Shown: positions 53,928 to 63,584 of the stretch, one piece after another
Layout: each line of letters starts with the position of its first letter
Numbering within the stretch: position 1 is the stretch's first letter
From: Roseofilum casamattae BLCC-M143
GTDB taxonomy: Bacteria > Cyanobacteriota > Cyanobacteriia > Cyanobacteriales > Desertifilaceae
Direction of reading: 5' to 3'
Assembly (NCBI RefSeq): GCF_030068455.1
Contig: NZ_JAQOSQ010000012.1
Span: 62,001 to 126,000 of the forward strand
DNA: 64,000 nt
Notes under the pieces: model-generated
Told to the model about the DNA's origin: nothing
The model's input: the letters and a program-made list of their open reading frames with translations, nothing else
The model's database searches: none
Translations under genes and position numbers: made by a program

Positions 53928-55781
53928 CTATTCGGGTAATTGAGGCAAAGTATATCCTATTTTTTGTAAACCATTACGGAATTTAGTTACCGATCCTATG
54001 GGTACAATTAAACGGGATTCCCCAGCTAAGAAACAAAACTTTTTAGTTCGGGAATCGTTAGCAATTAAGACTGCTAACGTGGAGTCAATACATTCAATAA
54101 CTCTGCAAGATCCTATGTCTTTTAAACTGCTAGTTCTTAATAACACATCATCTAAAAATTGCTCGACGGTTTGAGGTAGAGGTTCGGCAGTTCGCGCCTT
54201 TAAAAATTCCGTCAGTTCTTCGATGGAACGTCCTTCAGCAGCAGCTTTCAGCAATTTAGGTAACTCTAAACGCCAAACGACATCAGACACTTTTTGCGCG
54301 TATAAATCCAACACTAAGGCATCTGCGGCACTCAAAGAACCCGACACCGCCACAATTTCTTGATTGGGTAACACCTGCAAAACCGGACGCAATTCCAACG
54401 GTGCTGGCGTATAATGAGCTTCTAAATTCAAACAATAAGCTCCCAAGGGAGTTAAGCGGAAATACATCAAGCCATCATAACGACTGAGAAATTCCAAATC
54501 ATCTGCACCCCAATTTCCACGATAATCATCCCGTGCTGCGACAGGAGAAATATAGGCCACATCCACTATACCTAAAGTCGCTGCATACTCAAACAACAAA
54601 CAGAGAACATACCGGCCTTGCAACATGCTCCAGTTGTGAAACCCATCATAGCCTAAACTGCCGTATTCTTTTTCATAGATATAGAGATTCCAAGGATCGT
54701 GAGTAATTTCTAATCCATAATTCTCCCCTTGCATATAACTGAAGAAATCATCGACCTCAATCCAGCGATCGACAGGACATTTAGTCAGAGCTTGAACAAT
54801 ACTCTCTCGTCGCTTCGGGACAGCAGTCATTGTTCTATGTTTCGTTTGCCCTTTGATTATATTAATCCGTCTGAATTCATCTAATATGTTCGTTTTCAAC
54901 CATTTTTGCCAAATAGTTTTAATTGTTTTTGCTGGAGAGTCAGTCAGCGCTTTTTGGCCGGCTTTAGTTAATTTTATTTTTTTGCCAAAGAAATCGGCTA
55001 AACCTCCTGCTTGTACCAGCATTGCCCAGCCAAAGGCACGAATGGAACCAATTTCGTCATAAACAGGAGGATTATCTTTGTTCTCGATATCCGTGTAATA
55101 GTCTCCTCCTTCCAGAATAGAAGTAAGGGTTCTTAGAGTTGCGGCTGAAGGTAAACGAGTTTTCTCACTAACCGACACCTTACCCAGATCGATGAGTCGC
55201 AGTACGGCTAATAATTCCTGGGGGGCACTTCTTTCTCTCAATCCTTCTTCGAGGGGTATTTCTTTTTTGTGCTGGGTACGTTCGCAAGTCTCGTAGTTAA
55301 ATTGTTGCCAACGTTGCTCGATGATGAGAGGAAGTTCTGAGTAAGACTGAAGTACCATTGCTGCTGGAGGCGGCACGAACCTCCGCAAAGTTTCCTTAAG
55401 TTCTAGAGGCATTCCAGAGGTGTATATGAACAATCCTAAAGTAGAGATTGTTTTTAGAGTACCATACTGGGGATGCCGAGTACCAAAATCAGGAGACTGT
55501 CCGTATTTTGCTCGAAAACGGCTATGCTCGAAGTGACTGTCGGGTGAGTGTGCAACTTCGGCAACTGCGGCTTGTTGCAGGGAGTCTAACTTGTCCCATA
55601 AAAATCGCAGTTTTTGGCCGTGTGAGTGTTCTTCAATTAAGGCAATAATTTCCGCTTTGCGAGTTGGCTTCTTATCTGTTGAAAGGTTTGGGAGAAGCAG
55701 TTTCAGTTGGTCAACAGTGTATTTGTTTAGTGCTTCCTTAATGGTGGCAAAACTAATGTAATGATTTTGATAGTAAGACAT
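53928..55781 (-). CDS. Helicase-associated protein, XPB partner (PF13625-like)
   Basis: This 617-residue protein lies immediately upstream of the XPB helicase gene and matches the pattern of mycobacterial Rv0862c-type helicase-associated proteins. The N-terminus (TVDQLKLLLPNLSTDKKPTRKAEIIALIEEHSHG) looks like a SAP-type DNA-binding helix pair. The C-terminal half contains the XPB/Ssl2-like domain: LRPVLQVLPNQEIVAVSG, LRLELPKLLKAAAEGRSIEEL (as near residue 525) and CRVIECIDSTLAVLIANDSRTK. No catalytic motif is visible. It probably tethers or regulates the helicase; the gap to the helicase gene is 16 bases. Confidence 0.85.
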   Translation of the reverse strand: MSYYQNHYISFATIKEALNKYTVDQLKLLLPNLSTDKKPTRKAEIIALIEEHSHGQKLRFLWDKLDSLQQAAVAEVAHSPDSHFEHSRFRAKYGQSPDFGTRHPQYGTLKTISTLGLFIYTSGMPLELKETLRRFVPPPAAMVLQSYSELPLIIEQRWQQFNYETCERTQHKKEIPLEEGLRERSAPQELLAVLRLIDLGKVSVSEKTRLPSAATLRTLTSILEGGDYYTDIENKDNPPVYDEIGSIRAFGWAMLVQAGGLADFFGKKIKLTKAGQKALTDSPAKTIKTIWQKWLKTNILDEFRRINIIKGQTKHRTMTAVPKRRESIVQALTKCPVDRWIEVDDFFSYMQGENYGLEITHDPWNLYIYEKEYGSLGYDGFHNWSMLQGRYVLCLLFEYAATLGIVDVAYISPVAARDDYRGNWGADDLEFLSRYDGLMYFRLTPLGAYCLNLEAHYTPAPLELRPVLQVLPNQEIVAVSGSLSAADALVLDLYAQKVSDVVWRLELPKLLKAAAEGRSIEELTEFLKARTAEPLPQTVEQFLDDVLLRTSSLKDIGSCRVIECIDSTLAVLIANDSRTKKFCFLAGESRLIVPIGSVTKFRNGLQKIGYTLPQLPE

Positions 55782-55819
55782 TCCATACTCCGTTACGATC
55801 GCACAACGCCATTTTTCAC

Positions 55820-56002
55820 TTAGCTGCTTCGGGAAGCTAATGTAGACTTTTTAGCTTTAAATAGAGATCGATCGCCACGATGGAAAGCGATCGTGCCTTC
55901 AACTTCATTGCTGCTAATTAACCGCAGCCATCCGCTACCACTGGCGTCGTCCATCTCATCCATTCCTTCCCAGGTAAACGAAAATCGTTCTACTATGGTC
56001 AA
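55820..56002 (-). CDS. Short conserved-looking protein or gene remnant
   Basis: This frame of 60 residues contains FSFTWEGMDEMDDASGSGWLRL and GTIAFHRGDRSLFKAKK, which I recognise as the C-terminal block of a widespread bacterial family of unknown function with the pattern FTWEG-DE-DEASG-GWA-FHxGDxSxF. In longer members this is preceded by other sequence. Here the frame starts with TTG 56002 just after a stop codon and lacks a clear ribosome-binding site, so it is either a minimal member or a 5'-truncated remnant. It lies 39 bases before the XPB partner gene on the same strand. Confidence 0.45.
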   Translation of the reverse strand: MTIVERFSFTWEGMDEMDDASGSGWLRLISSNEVEGTIAFHRGDRSLFKAKKSTLASRSS

Positions 56003-56151
56003 ATCTTATCATAAGCAAAGTTACAGACAAGAAAAAGGACAGAGCGGGGTTTTGGTTTCACTTCAGGCAACTCAACCGAGATCGGCGATCGCATTTTCTT
56101 CAGTCGTCGGGCGATCGGTTTCGCCTATTTGAGGTTCGGGTATGTCTGGTG

Positions 56152-59100
56152 CTATGGCAAAGCGATCGCAAACTCGGTTCCTTTGCCCAGTTGGGAAGTA
56201 CAAGCGATCGTACCGCCATGCTTTTCTTCGACGATCTGACGAGCGATCGCCATTCCCAATCCCGTGCCTTTCCCCACCCCTTTCGTGGTAAATCCTTGCT
56301 CGAAAATCCGCTGTTTGACTTCTTCTGGCATTCCCACTCCGTTATCTGCAATCCGAATAACGACTTCTGCGGATGTGGCAGATGTCGCGATGGTAATCCG
56401 GTTGGCATTGGCGGCAATCTCCTCAAAACTCCGTCCTGCGTTTCCTTCGTCTAATGCATCGATGGCGTTAGCAATCAGATTCATAAACACCTGATTGAGT
56501 TGTCCGGGAAAGCATCGCACTTCCGGAATGTTGCCGTATTCTTTGATGATTGCGATCGCCGGACGCTCTTCGTTTGCTTTGAGGCGATGCTTGAGAATCA
56601 GGAGGGTACTATCGATACCATCGTGAAGATTAAAGGGAACTTTGTGTTCTTTGTCCGTTCTCGAAAACGTGCGCAAACTGGTGCTGATATGAGCAATGCG
56701 ATCGACTCCCAGTTTCATCGAATCGATCAGTTTGGGTAAGTCTTCTCGCAGAAAGTCTAAGTCAATGGCTTCGATTTCTTCTTCCAGCTCTTCATCGGGA
56801 TTGGGGAGTTTCTCCTGATATAAGTCAATTAACCCGAACAAATCTTGCACGTAATCTCGAGCGGGTTGGAGATTGCCGCCAATAAAACCCACGGGATTGT
56901 TGATTTCGTGAGCTACACCCGCCACGAGATTTCCCAAAGCCGACATTTTCTCGCTTTGCACCATTTGCAGTTGAGCTTGTTTCAACTCTTCCAAAGAGAT
57001 TTCGAGTTTTTGGGCATAGTCTTGCGCTCGTTGAGCGTGATTTTGAGCTTGCTGGTAAAGTCGGGCATTTTCAATGGAAATGGCAGCTTGGGAACAGATT
57101 AAATTGAGCACTTCCACTCGTTCTGGTGTAAAGGCTCCCGTACTGAGATTGTTCTCCAGGTAAAGGATACCTCGGAGCTGACCTTGGTTAAGAATGGGAG
57201 TACAGAATAGGCTTTTCGGTTGCTGTTGTCTCAGATAGCGATCGCCCTCGAAGCGAGTATCTTTTTCGACTCGATCGAGTAGGATCGTCTCTTGGGTGCG
57301 TTGGACGATGCGAACAATGCTAACAGGAAGAGTCCGAGCATTATTGAGAGGAGTAACAGATAACTCGCAGGTTTCCTTGATGCACTGAGCGACCACTTCC
57401 CAGGTTCCAGCATTTTTCAAGACTAATGTACCTTTATCGGCTCCAGCATTTTCAATGAGGATTTGCATCAGTTGGGAGAGCAAGGCTTCCAGTTCAATTT
57501 CACCTGAGAGTGCTTGGGAGGCCTTGATGGCGGCCGAGATATCGAGAAGGGCAGTCGTGTTGTAGGTAGAAGTGTGAAGAGTTTGCTTGGAGGTGAGGGT
57601 GGTGATAGCGTTGAGGGATAGAGACGATTGGGGTTGTTGGAGGATGGGGGCCAGCAGTTGGGGATAGGTGGCTTCGAGATGGTCGGTTTTGGCTTTGGCT
57701 CCCCAGCGTGCGTAGCAGTAGTAGGCTTCGACCATGTAGGTTTGGGCGATTTTTTCTTTGCCCCAATTGAGGTAGAATTTGGCAGCAAGTTCGTTAGCGA
57801 GGGCTTCTTCTTGGATATATTCATTTTCTTTGGCTCCAGCTATGGCGCGATCGTACAGTTCGATCGCTTCTATCTTATTGCCAAGAATTCGCTGCCTTTC
57901 AGCTTCTACTAGATCGGCTTTATGCTGGTAGTTCATAGGGGCATTGCGCGCCCATAAATCTAGGCGATCGCTCCAATTTTTAGCACTATCATGATGTTTC
58001 TTTTTCTCGCGACTTTTTGTCATTTCCTCTGCAGCTAAATGAGTTAGACTTGCAAACAATGCAAATTCTGGCAAAACAGGGTGACCGCCAATAGAATAGA
58101 TGTACTTATTACCTTCTTCCGTTGATTTCACTGCTTCAAAAATACGACCAAATAAATAATTCAAATGAATCTTACTAAAATAATGAATAGACAACCCTAA
58201 CAAGTTTTTGTTTTCCTGAAATTCTTTAATCGCTACATCTTCATCGTAAAAATCTCCCTTTAAAGACCAAGGATTGTTACTTGAATTCATTAAATTTAGC
58301 ACCACTTGTAGCTGACAGTCAGCATACTTTGCAGAGACTTCACATTGAATCGAGCGAGTAAATTCTATCGTTCTTTCAAATTCTGGCTTGAGCTGTTCAA
58401 GTTCTCTACCAACTCCGAACAACAGTCGCATTCTATTTGTCAAAGCATACATGGAAAACTCTAAATCGCCAACTTCCAAACCAATTTGATAAGCATCGAT
58501 TAAATAAGAAAGACTATTACGGCTACGTTCTCTCCAAAAAGAGACATAACTATAAAAATTATTTAGGACAATAATATGACATCCTTTATCCTGTTGCCGT
58601 TCCATCAATTTTTTGGCAAGTTGCCCATATTGATATCCAGCGGCAAAATTGTCAACACCGGGGTTACACAGAACCAAAGCATAATTGACATAAGCAACCG
58701 GGGTACCGGTTGTGTTCCCATATTCTAGAGACAGTAAAATGCCCTGACAAGAAATCAGAGGTAACAAACTCGGACGACCAAAATAGCTCAAGGGAATCAT
58801 GCGCGATAGAATCCGCATTGCAGATAGCGTTGCCGGATCGATCATCTCGGGAAAATCTAGTATTGCTTCTGAGGAGAAAGGTGTGAGAGCTTTTTGGGTT
58901 CGGTCTAACCAAGCACCAATTTCCGCAGTATCTGGATTATCTGGTAAATCGACCCCCAACAATTTCAAGCACATTAAACCAACATGAATACCTTCAATAA
59001 ATTGATTCCGTACTGAATGAGCTTGTAGCTGAGTTTCGTATATTTTAATTTTATCTAAAAGATTAGACGCAGACTGCAGAACAGTATTTCCGAACTGTTC

Positions 59101-61533
59101 CATGAACTTAAAGTCTCCTTGAAGATAACTGACTTCTGTCGCTTCTACATACAAATCTAGCGTTAGTTTATATTCGGTCTGCCAAGAATCTTCTGCTAGC
59201 ATTTCAATTCCTCTGCTTAAGTACTCAAAAGCTGCTGAGTAAGCGGTGCATATTTTTGCTTTTTTTCCAGCGATTAAATTCAATTTAGCTAGCTCATATT
59301 GCTGAGATTTTTGAGTCATAAATTCCAATCCAAGATTAAGATGACAGACAATCTCAAATATCTTTTCTTCTATCTGTAAATTTGATATTTTATTGAGTAA
59401 AAGATGACCAATATTAAAGTGAGTTAAGAGCTTTTTTTTCTCAGGAATGAGGGTATAAGCAGCTTGTTGAACGCGATCGTGTAAAAATCGATAGCCAACA
59501 AAGATATCCTCTGACGGTTTCTCACCGGGTTCCCCAGACTGAAAAAACTTATAGGCTTGAGTAATCGGGATGATTAAGCCTTCTCGTAAGGCAGTCCACA
59601 AGTCTGTTGCCACTACCTCTACAGAGGACTCGCTGACAATGGCTAAGGTTTCTAAATCAAATTGATTGCCAATACAAGCCGCTAACTTCAATACCTCTTG
59701 GGTTGCCTCTGGTAACTTCTGCAAGCGTGTCGTCATAAACTCCACCACATCATCAATCAGCGCTGCATCTCGCACCTGAACTAAATCGCATTCCCAATAT
59801 CCCACATCTGCATTGAAGAGAATCAATTCATCTTCATATAACCCTTTCAAAAACTGGGTGGTAAAAAACGGATTCCCCTTGGTCTTTTGATAGACTAGTT
59901 CTGTCAAGGGTTGAGCCAAGTAAGATGAGCAACTGAGGGTTTCGGCGATTAATTGATTAATATTATGGGTGGGCAAAGGAGCTAGGGTCAGGGTTGAAAT
60001 GGCTGCACTTTCTTTCTCTAGCTCCCCTAAAGTTAACATCAGAAGGTGGCCGGGAAAAACCTCATTATCTCGATAGGCTCCGAGCAAGAGTAAATACCCT
60101 CGATCGCGATCGCCCATCAATACCTTTATTAAATTCAATGAAGCTGAATCGGCCCATTGCAAGTCATCGAGAAACATCACTAAGGGATGCTCTGGGGTAG
60201 TGAAGACGGCAATGAATTTCTCAAACAGGAGATTGAACCGATTCTGGGCAGCCGTGCCTGAAAGCTCGGTTGCCACGGGCTGCGAGCCAATGACACGCTC
60301 GAGTTCCGGAATCACATCAATCAGCACCTGACCGTTCTCACCCACGGCTTTGAGAATCTTGGCTTTCCAATTGGCTAGTTCTTCCTCGGACTCGCTGAGC
60401 ATTTGCCCCATCAAATCGCGGAATGCCCCGACGAAGGCACTGAAGGGAATGTTGCGATTGAATTGGTCGTATTTCCCTTTGATGAAGTAGCCTCGTTGGC
60501 GGACGATGGGTTTGTGAACTTCGTTGACCACAGCGGTTTTACCAATGCCCGAAAATCCCGCCACCAGGATCGTTTCCGTTGCACCATTGGCAACCCGCTC
60601 AAAGGCATCGAGCAAGGTTTGGACTTCTCCTTCGCGTCCGTAGAGTTTTTCGGGGATGATGAAGCGATCGCAAATATCCCGCTCTCCCAACTCAAACTCC
60701 TCAATCTTCCCAGTTTCTTGCCACTGAGAGAGACACTTCTCTAAGTCGTATTTCAACCCCAGGGCACTCTGATACCGGTCTTCGGCATTCTTGGCCATCA
60801 ACTTCATCACCAGATTGGAAATCGCTTGAGGAAAAGAACCCTCATTCTCCAATCCCATAGGAGATTTGGCGATGTGGCAGTGTACCAATTCCATGGGGTC
60901 GTCACTTTGGAATGGCAATTCTCCCGCAAGCAACTCATAGAAGGTTACACCCAAAGAATAGAAATCGGTGCGGTAGTCTATTCCTCGGTTCATCCGTCCG
61001 GTTTGTTCTGGGGAGATGTAGGCCAGGGTTCCCTCTAAAACGTTAGGATTGCTAATTTGTAGGGTTTCTTTGGGCAGTAGAGACGAGATAGAAAAGTCAA
61101 TCAATTTGACCTGTTTGGTCTGGGGATGGATGAGAATGTTGGCGGGTTTGATGTCTTTGTGGATGACCCGATTTTGATAGAGTCCGTGGAGAATTTCGGT
61201 CAGTTGAATGGCAATAGCGAGGAAGTCCGGGAGGGAGAATTCTTTTTGTTTCCATTCTCCTAGAGAAATATAACCATCATCGGGCATCACCAGAGCATAA
61301 CCATGGCCGTGGGTTTCCAGAGATAAAGGTTTGACGATTCCAGGCAGGTCGAGATTTTTGGCAATGGTATATTGGTTGCGGAATTGAAGCAGTTCGTTGA
61401 AACTGGGGTATTCGTTTCGCAGGAATTTGATGACGACGGGTTGGCGATCGGTGGTGCGAGTGCCTCGATAGACAAGGGTGCGAGTCCCTTGATAGAGGGT
61501 TTCGCTGAGGTGATAGCCCGGAAGATTCGTCAT
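56152..61533 (-). CDS. Hybrid serine/threonine kinase-AAA-GAF-histidine kinase
   Basis: This 1793-residue signalling protein is a HstK-type hybrid. Residues about 1-270 are a eukaryote-like kinase domain: catalytic loop HKDIKPANILIHP, DFS in place of DFG, and SPEQTGRMNRGIDYRTDFYS. An AAA ATPase/NACHT-like domain follows with Walker A GFSGIGKTAVVNE near 320 and FLDDLQWADSASL. A long helical TPR-like middle leads to a GAF domain (about 1340-1500), then a HisKA box (LVAGVAHEINNPVGF, His near 1540) and HATPase_c with N, G1 and GTGLGMAIARQI G2 motifs. It lacks a receiver domain. Such proteins are typical of filamentous cyanobacteria. The ATG at 61533 is preferred to a TTG at 61545. Confidence 0.92.
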   Translation of the reverse strand: MTNLPGYHLSETLYQGTRTLVYRGTRTTDRQPVVIKFLRNEYPSFNELLQFRNQYTIAKNLDLPGIVKPLSLETHGHGYALVMPDDGYISLGEWKQKEFSLPDFLAIAIQLTEILHGLYQNRVIHKDIKPANILIHPQTKQVKLIDFSISSLLPKETLQISNPNVLEGTLAYISPEQTGRMNRGIDYRTDFYSLGVTFYELLAGELPFQSDDPMELVHCHIAKSPMGLENEGSFPQAISNLVMKLMAKNAEDRYQSALGLKYDLEKCLSQWQETGKIEEFELGERDICDRFIIPEKLYGREGEVQTLLDAFERVANGATETILVAGFSGIGKTAVVNEVHKPIVRQRGYFIKGKYDQFNRNIPFSAFVGAFRDLMGQMLSESEEELANWKAKILKAVGENGQVLIDVIPELERVIGSQPVATELSGTAAQNRFNLLFEKFIAVFTTPEHPLVMFLDDLQWADSASLNLIKVLMGDRDRGYLLLLGAYRDNEVFPGHLLMLTLGELEKESAAISTLTLAPLPTHNINQLIAETLSCSSYLAQPLTELVYQKTKGNPFFTTQFLKGLYEDELILFNADVGYWECDLVQVRDAALIDDVVEFMTTRLQKLPEATQEVLKLAACIGNQFDLETLAIVSESSVEVVATDLWTALREGLIIPITQAYKFFQSGEPGEKPSEDIFVGYRFLHDRVQQAAYTLIPEKKKLLTHFNIGHLLLNKISNLQIEEKIFEIVCHLNLGLEFMTQKSQQYELAKLNLIAGKKAKICTAYSAAFEYLSRGIEMLAEDSWQTEYKLTLDLYVEATEVSYLQGDFKFMEQFGNTVLQSASNLLDKIKIYETQLQAHSVRNQFIEGIHVGLMCLKLLGVDLPDNPDTAEIGAWLDRTQKALTPFSSEAILDFPEMIDPATLSAMRILSRMIPLSYFGRPSLLPLISCQGILLSLEYGNTTGTPVAYVNYALVLCNPGVDNFAAGYQYGQLAKKLMERQQDKGCHIIVLNNFYSYVSFWRERSRNSLSYLIDAYQIGLEVGDLEFSMYALTNRMRLLFGVGRELEQLKPEFERTIEFTRSIQCEVSAKYADCQLQVVLNLMNSSNNPWSLKGDFYDEDVAIKEFQENKNLLGLSIHYFSKIHLNYLFGRIFEAVKSTEEGNKYIYSIGGHPVLPEFALFASLTHLAAEEMTKSREKKKHHDSAKNWSDRLDLWARNAPMNYQHKADLVEAERQRILGNKIEAIELYDRAIAGAKENEYIQEEALANELAAKFYLNWGKEKIAQTYMVEAYYCYARWGAKAKTDHLEATYPQLLAPILQQPQSSLSLNAITTLTSKQTLHTSTYNTTALLDISAAIKASQALSGEIELEALLSQLMQILIENAGADKGTLVLKNAGTWEVVAQCIKETCELSVTPLNNARTLPVSIVRIVQRTQETILLDRVEKDTRFEGDRYLRQQQPKSLFCTPILNQGQLRGILYLENNLSTGAFTPERVEVLNLICSQAAISIENARLYQQAQNHAQRAQDYAQKLEISLEELKQAQLQMVQSEKMSALGNLVAGVAHEINNPVGFIGGNLQPARDYVQDLFGLIDLYQEKLPNPDEELEEEIEAIDLDFLREDLPKLIDSMKLGVDRIAHISTSLRTFSRTDKEHKVPFNLHDGIDSTLLILKHRLKANEERPAIAIIKEYGNIPEVRCFPGQLNQVFMNLIANAIDALDEGNAGRSFEEIAANANRITIATSATSAEVVIRIADNGVGMPEEVKQRIFEQGFTTKGVGKGTGLGMAIARQIVEEKHGGTIACTSQLGKGTEFAIALP

Positions 61534-61788
61534 GGTCGTGTTCAAGTAGACTGCCTTCTTCCAATATGGCTTTTACGATCGCTCTCATCCATGACTTGAA
61601 TCACGTTCGAGCGCGCGGCAATTATTCCTCGCCAACTTATACATGGGCTTGAGAGCAAACTCAGCTCGGATTTTGACGGCAAACGACTGGGGTTGCGGCT
61701 CCGCTAATGGTTTGCATAAGTTAACACTCTAGGGGCGATCGCATTCCGTACAATAATGAAAGCATAACTGGCTAAATGTAACCGACTT

Positions 61789-63438
61789 ATGACTCGATCG
61801 CAGCCCGAAGCTATCTGGATTTACGATACGACTCTCCGAGATGGCGCTCAACGAGAAGGAATGGCTTTGTCCCTAGAAGATAAATTGCAGATTGCCCGCC
61901 GTTTGGATAAATTGGGCATTCCGTTTATTGAAGGAGGCTGGCCGGGAGCGAACCCGAAGGACGTACAATTTTTCTGGCACTTGCAAGAAGAACCGCTAGA
62001 GAATGCCAAACTGGTGGCATTTTGTTCGACTCGCCGCCCCCACAAGTCGGCGGCGGAAGACAAGATGCTGCAAGCGATTTTGGCGGCAGGAACGGAATGG
62101 GTGACCTTTTTTGGTAAATCTTGGGATTTGCACGTGACAGAGGGCTTGCATACGACGCTGGACGAGAATTTGGCCATGATTGAAGATACGGCTCGGTATT
62201 TGCGATCGCAAGGTCGTCGAGTTATTTACGATGCCGAACATTGGTTTGATGGTTACCGGAAAAATCCAGATTATGCCCTGCAAACCTTGGATCGAGCCGT
62301 TGCCGGAGGCGCGGAATGGGTAGTGCTCTGCGATACTAACGGCGGCACGCTTCCCCATCAACTCGCCCAGATCGTGGGCGAGGTGAAAGACCATTTCGAG
62401 CGCCGTAATTACCGCATCCCTCTCGGTATTCATCCGCACAATGACTCGGATATGGCAGTAGCGAATGCGATCGCAGCAGTGCAAGAAGGTGCGACCATGG
62501 TACAAGGAACGATTAATGGCTATGGAGAGCGCTGCGGCAATGCCAATCTCTGCTCGGTAATTCCCAATTTGCAGTTAAAGTTAGGCTATTCTTGTCTAGC
62601 AGACGAAGAATTAGTTAACCTGACGGAAACCAGTCGTTTAGTCAGCGAAGTGGTGAACCTCGCTCCCGACGACCACGCGCCGTTTGTCGGACGTTCGGCA
62701 TTTGCACATAAGGGTGGCATTCACGTTTCCGCCGTAGCGCGCAACCCCTTAACTTACGAACATTTAACCCCAGAAAGTATTGGCAATCAACGGCGCATTG
62801 TAATTTCCGATCAAGCGGGATTGAGTAATGTGTTGGCGAAAGCGCGCAGCTTTGGTATTGAGTTAGAAAAAAACGACCCTGCCTGTCGGCAAATTTTGCA
62901 GCGACTGAAAGAATTAGAGCATCAAGGCTATCAATTTGAAGGTGCAGAAGCGAGTTTTGAACTGTTAATGCGATCGGCGTTAGGACAGTCTCAATCTTGG
63001 TTTACGATTCAAGGATTTCAGGTTCATTGCGATATGGGAGCGCCGACTCCCGACCCGACGATGACGAGCAATGCGCTAGCGACGATTAAAGTGAAAGTGG
63101 GCGATCGCAATTTACTCGAAGTCGCCGAAGGAAACGGCCCGGTGGCCGCTCTCGATGCCGCTCTGCGCAAAGCATTGGTGAAATTCTATCCGGAAGTCGG
63201 TAACTTCTATCTCACCGATTATAAGGTACGGATTTTGGATGGAACTGCCGGAACCTCTGCCAAAACTCGCGTCTTAATTGAGTCGAGCGATGGGACAACC
63301 CGTTGGAAAACTGTTGGAGTCTCCACAAATATTCTCGATGCGTCCTATCAAGCGGTAGTAGAAGCGTTGGAATATGGGTTGTTTTTAACGCTGTCATCGC
63401 AAACTGAGGAGAGTACTGTGGGAGCGATCGTAACTTAG
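61789..63438 (+). CDS. cimA: (R)-citramalate synthase
   Basis: This 549-residue enzyme condenses acetyl-CoA with pyruvate, the first step of the citramalate route to isoleucine. The DRE-TIM barrel starts with the signature YDTTLRDGAQREGMALSLEDKL; EGGWPGANPKD, DTNGGTLPHQ and HPHNDSDMAVANAIAA (metal-binding His pair) follow. The C-terminal domain from about residue 400 is the regulatory LeuA dimer domain, which binds feedback inhibitor. The EGGWPGANPKD variant and length favour CimA over isopropylmalate synthase LeuA, though both belong to one family. Confidence 0.92.
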   Translation: MTRSQPEAIWIYDTTLRDGAQREGMALSLEDKLQIARRLDKLGIPFIEGGWPGANPKDVQFFWHLQEEPLENAKLVAFCSTRRPHKSAAEDKMLQAILAAGTEWVTFFGKSWDLHVTEGLHTTLDENLAMIEDTARYLRSQGRRVIYDAEHWFDGYRKNPDYALQTLDRAVAGGAEWVVLCDTNGGTLPHQLAQIVGEVKDHFERRNYRIPLGIHPHNDSDMAVANAIAAVQEGATMVQGTINGYGERCGNANLCSVIPNLQLKLGYSCLADEELVNLTETSRLVSEVVNLAPDDHAPFVGRSAFAHKGGIHVSAVARNPLTYEHLTPESIGNQRRIVISDQAGLSNVLAKARSFGIELEKNDPACRQILQRLKELEHQGYQFEGAEASFELLMRSALGQSQSWFTIQGFQVHCDMGAPTPDPTMTSNALATIKVKVGDRNLLEVAEGNGPVAALDAALRKALVKFYPEVGNFYLTDYKVRILDGTAGTSAKTRVLIESSDGTTRWKTVGVSTNILDASYQAVVEALEYGLFLTLSSQTEESTVGAIVT

Positions 63439-63506
63439 CTCTAATTGCCATTCTCTCGTTACGATCGGCAAAATGGGGTTAGTTTTTAAAAACAGAAATC
63501 TTGTAG

Positions 63507-63529
63507 GGTGGAAGATCTCCGCCTTTTTT
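63507..63529 (+). terminator. Intrinsic terminator of cimA
   Basis: The stem GGTGGA (63507-63512) and TCCGCC (63518-63523) closes a five-base loop and is followed by six T residues. It lies inside a degenerate TAGGGTGGGCA-type repeat (63503 onward), 68 bases after the cimA stop. Confidence 0.75.
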
Positions 63530-63584
63530 ATTCAGCGATCGCACATCCGAGTCCATTTCTCCATGCTGAATATCTATCATTAAA

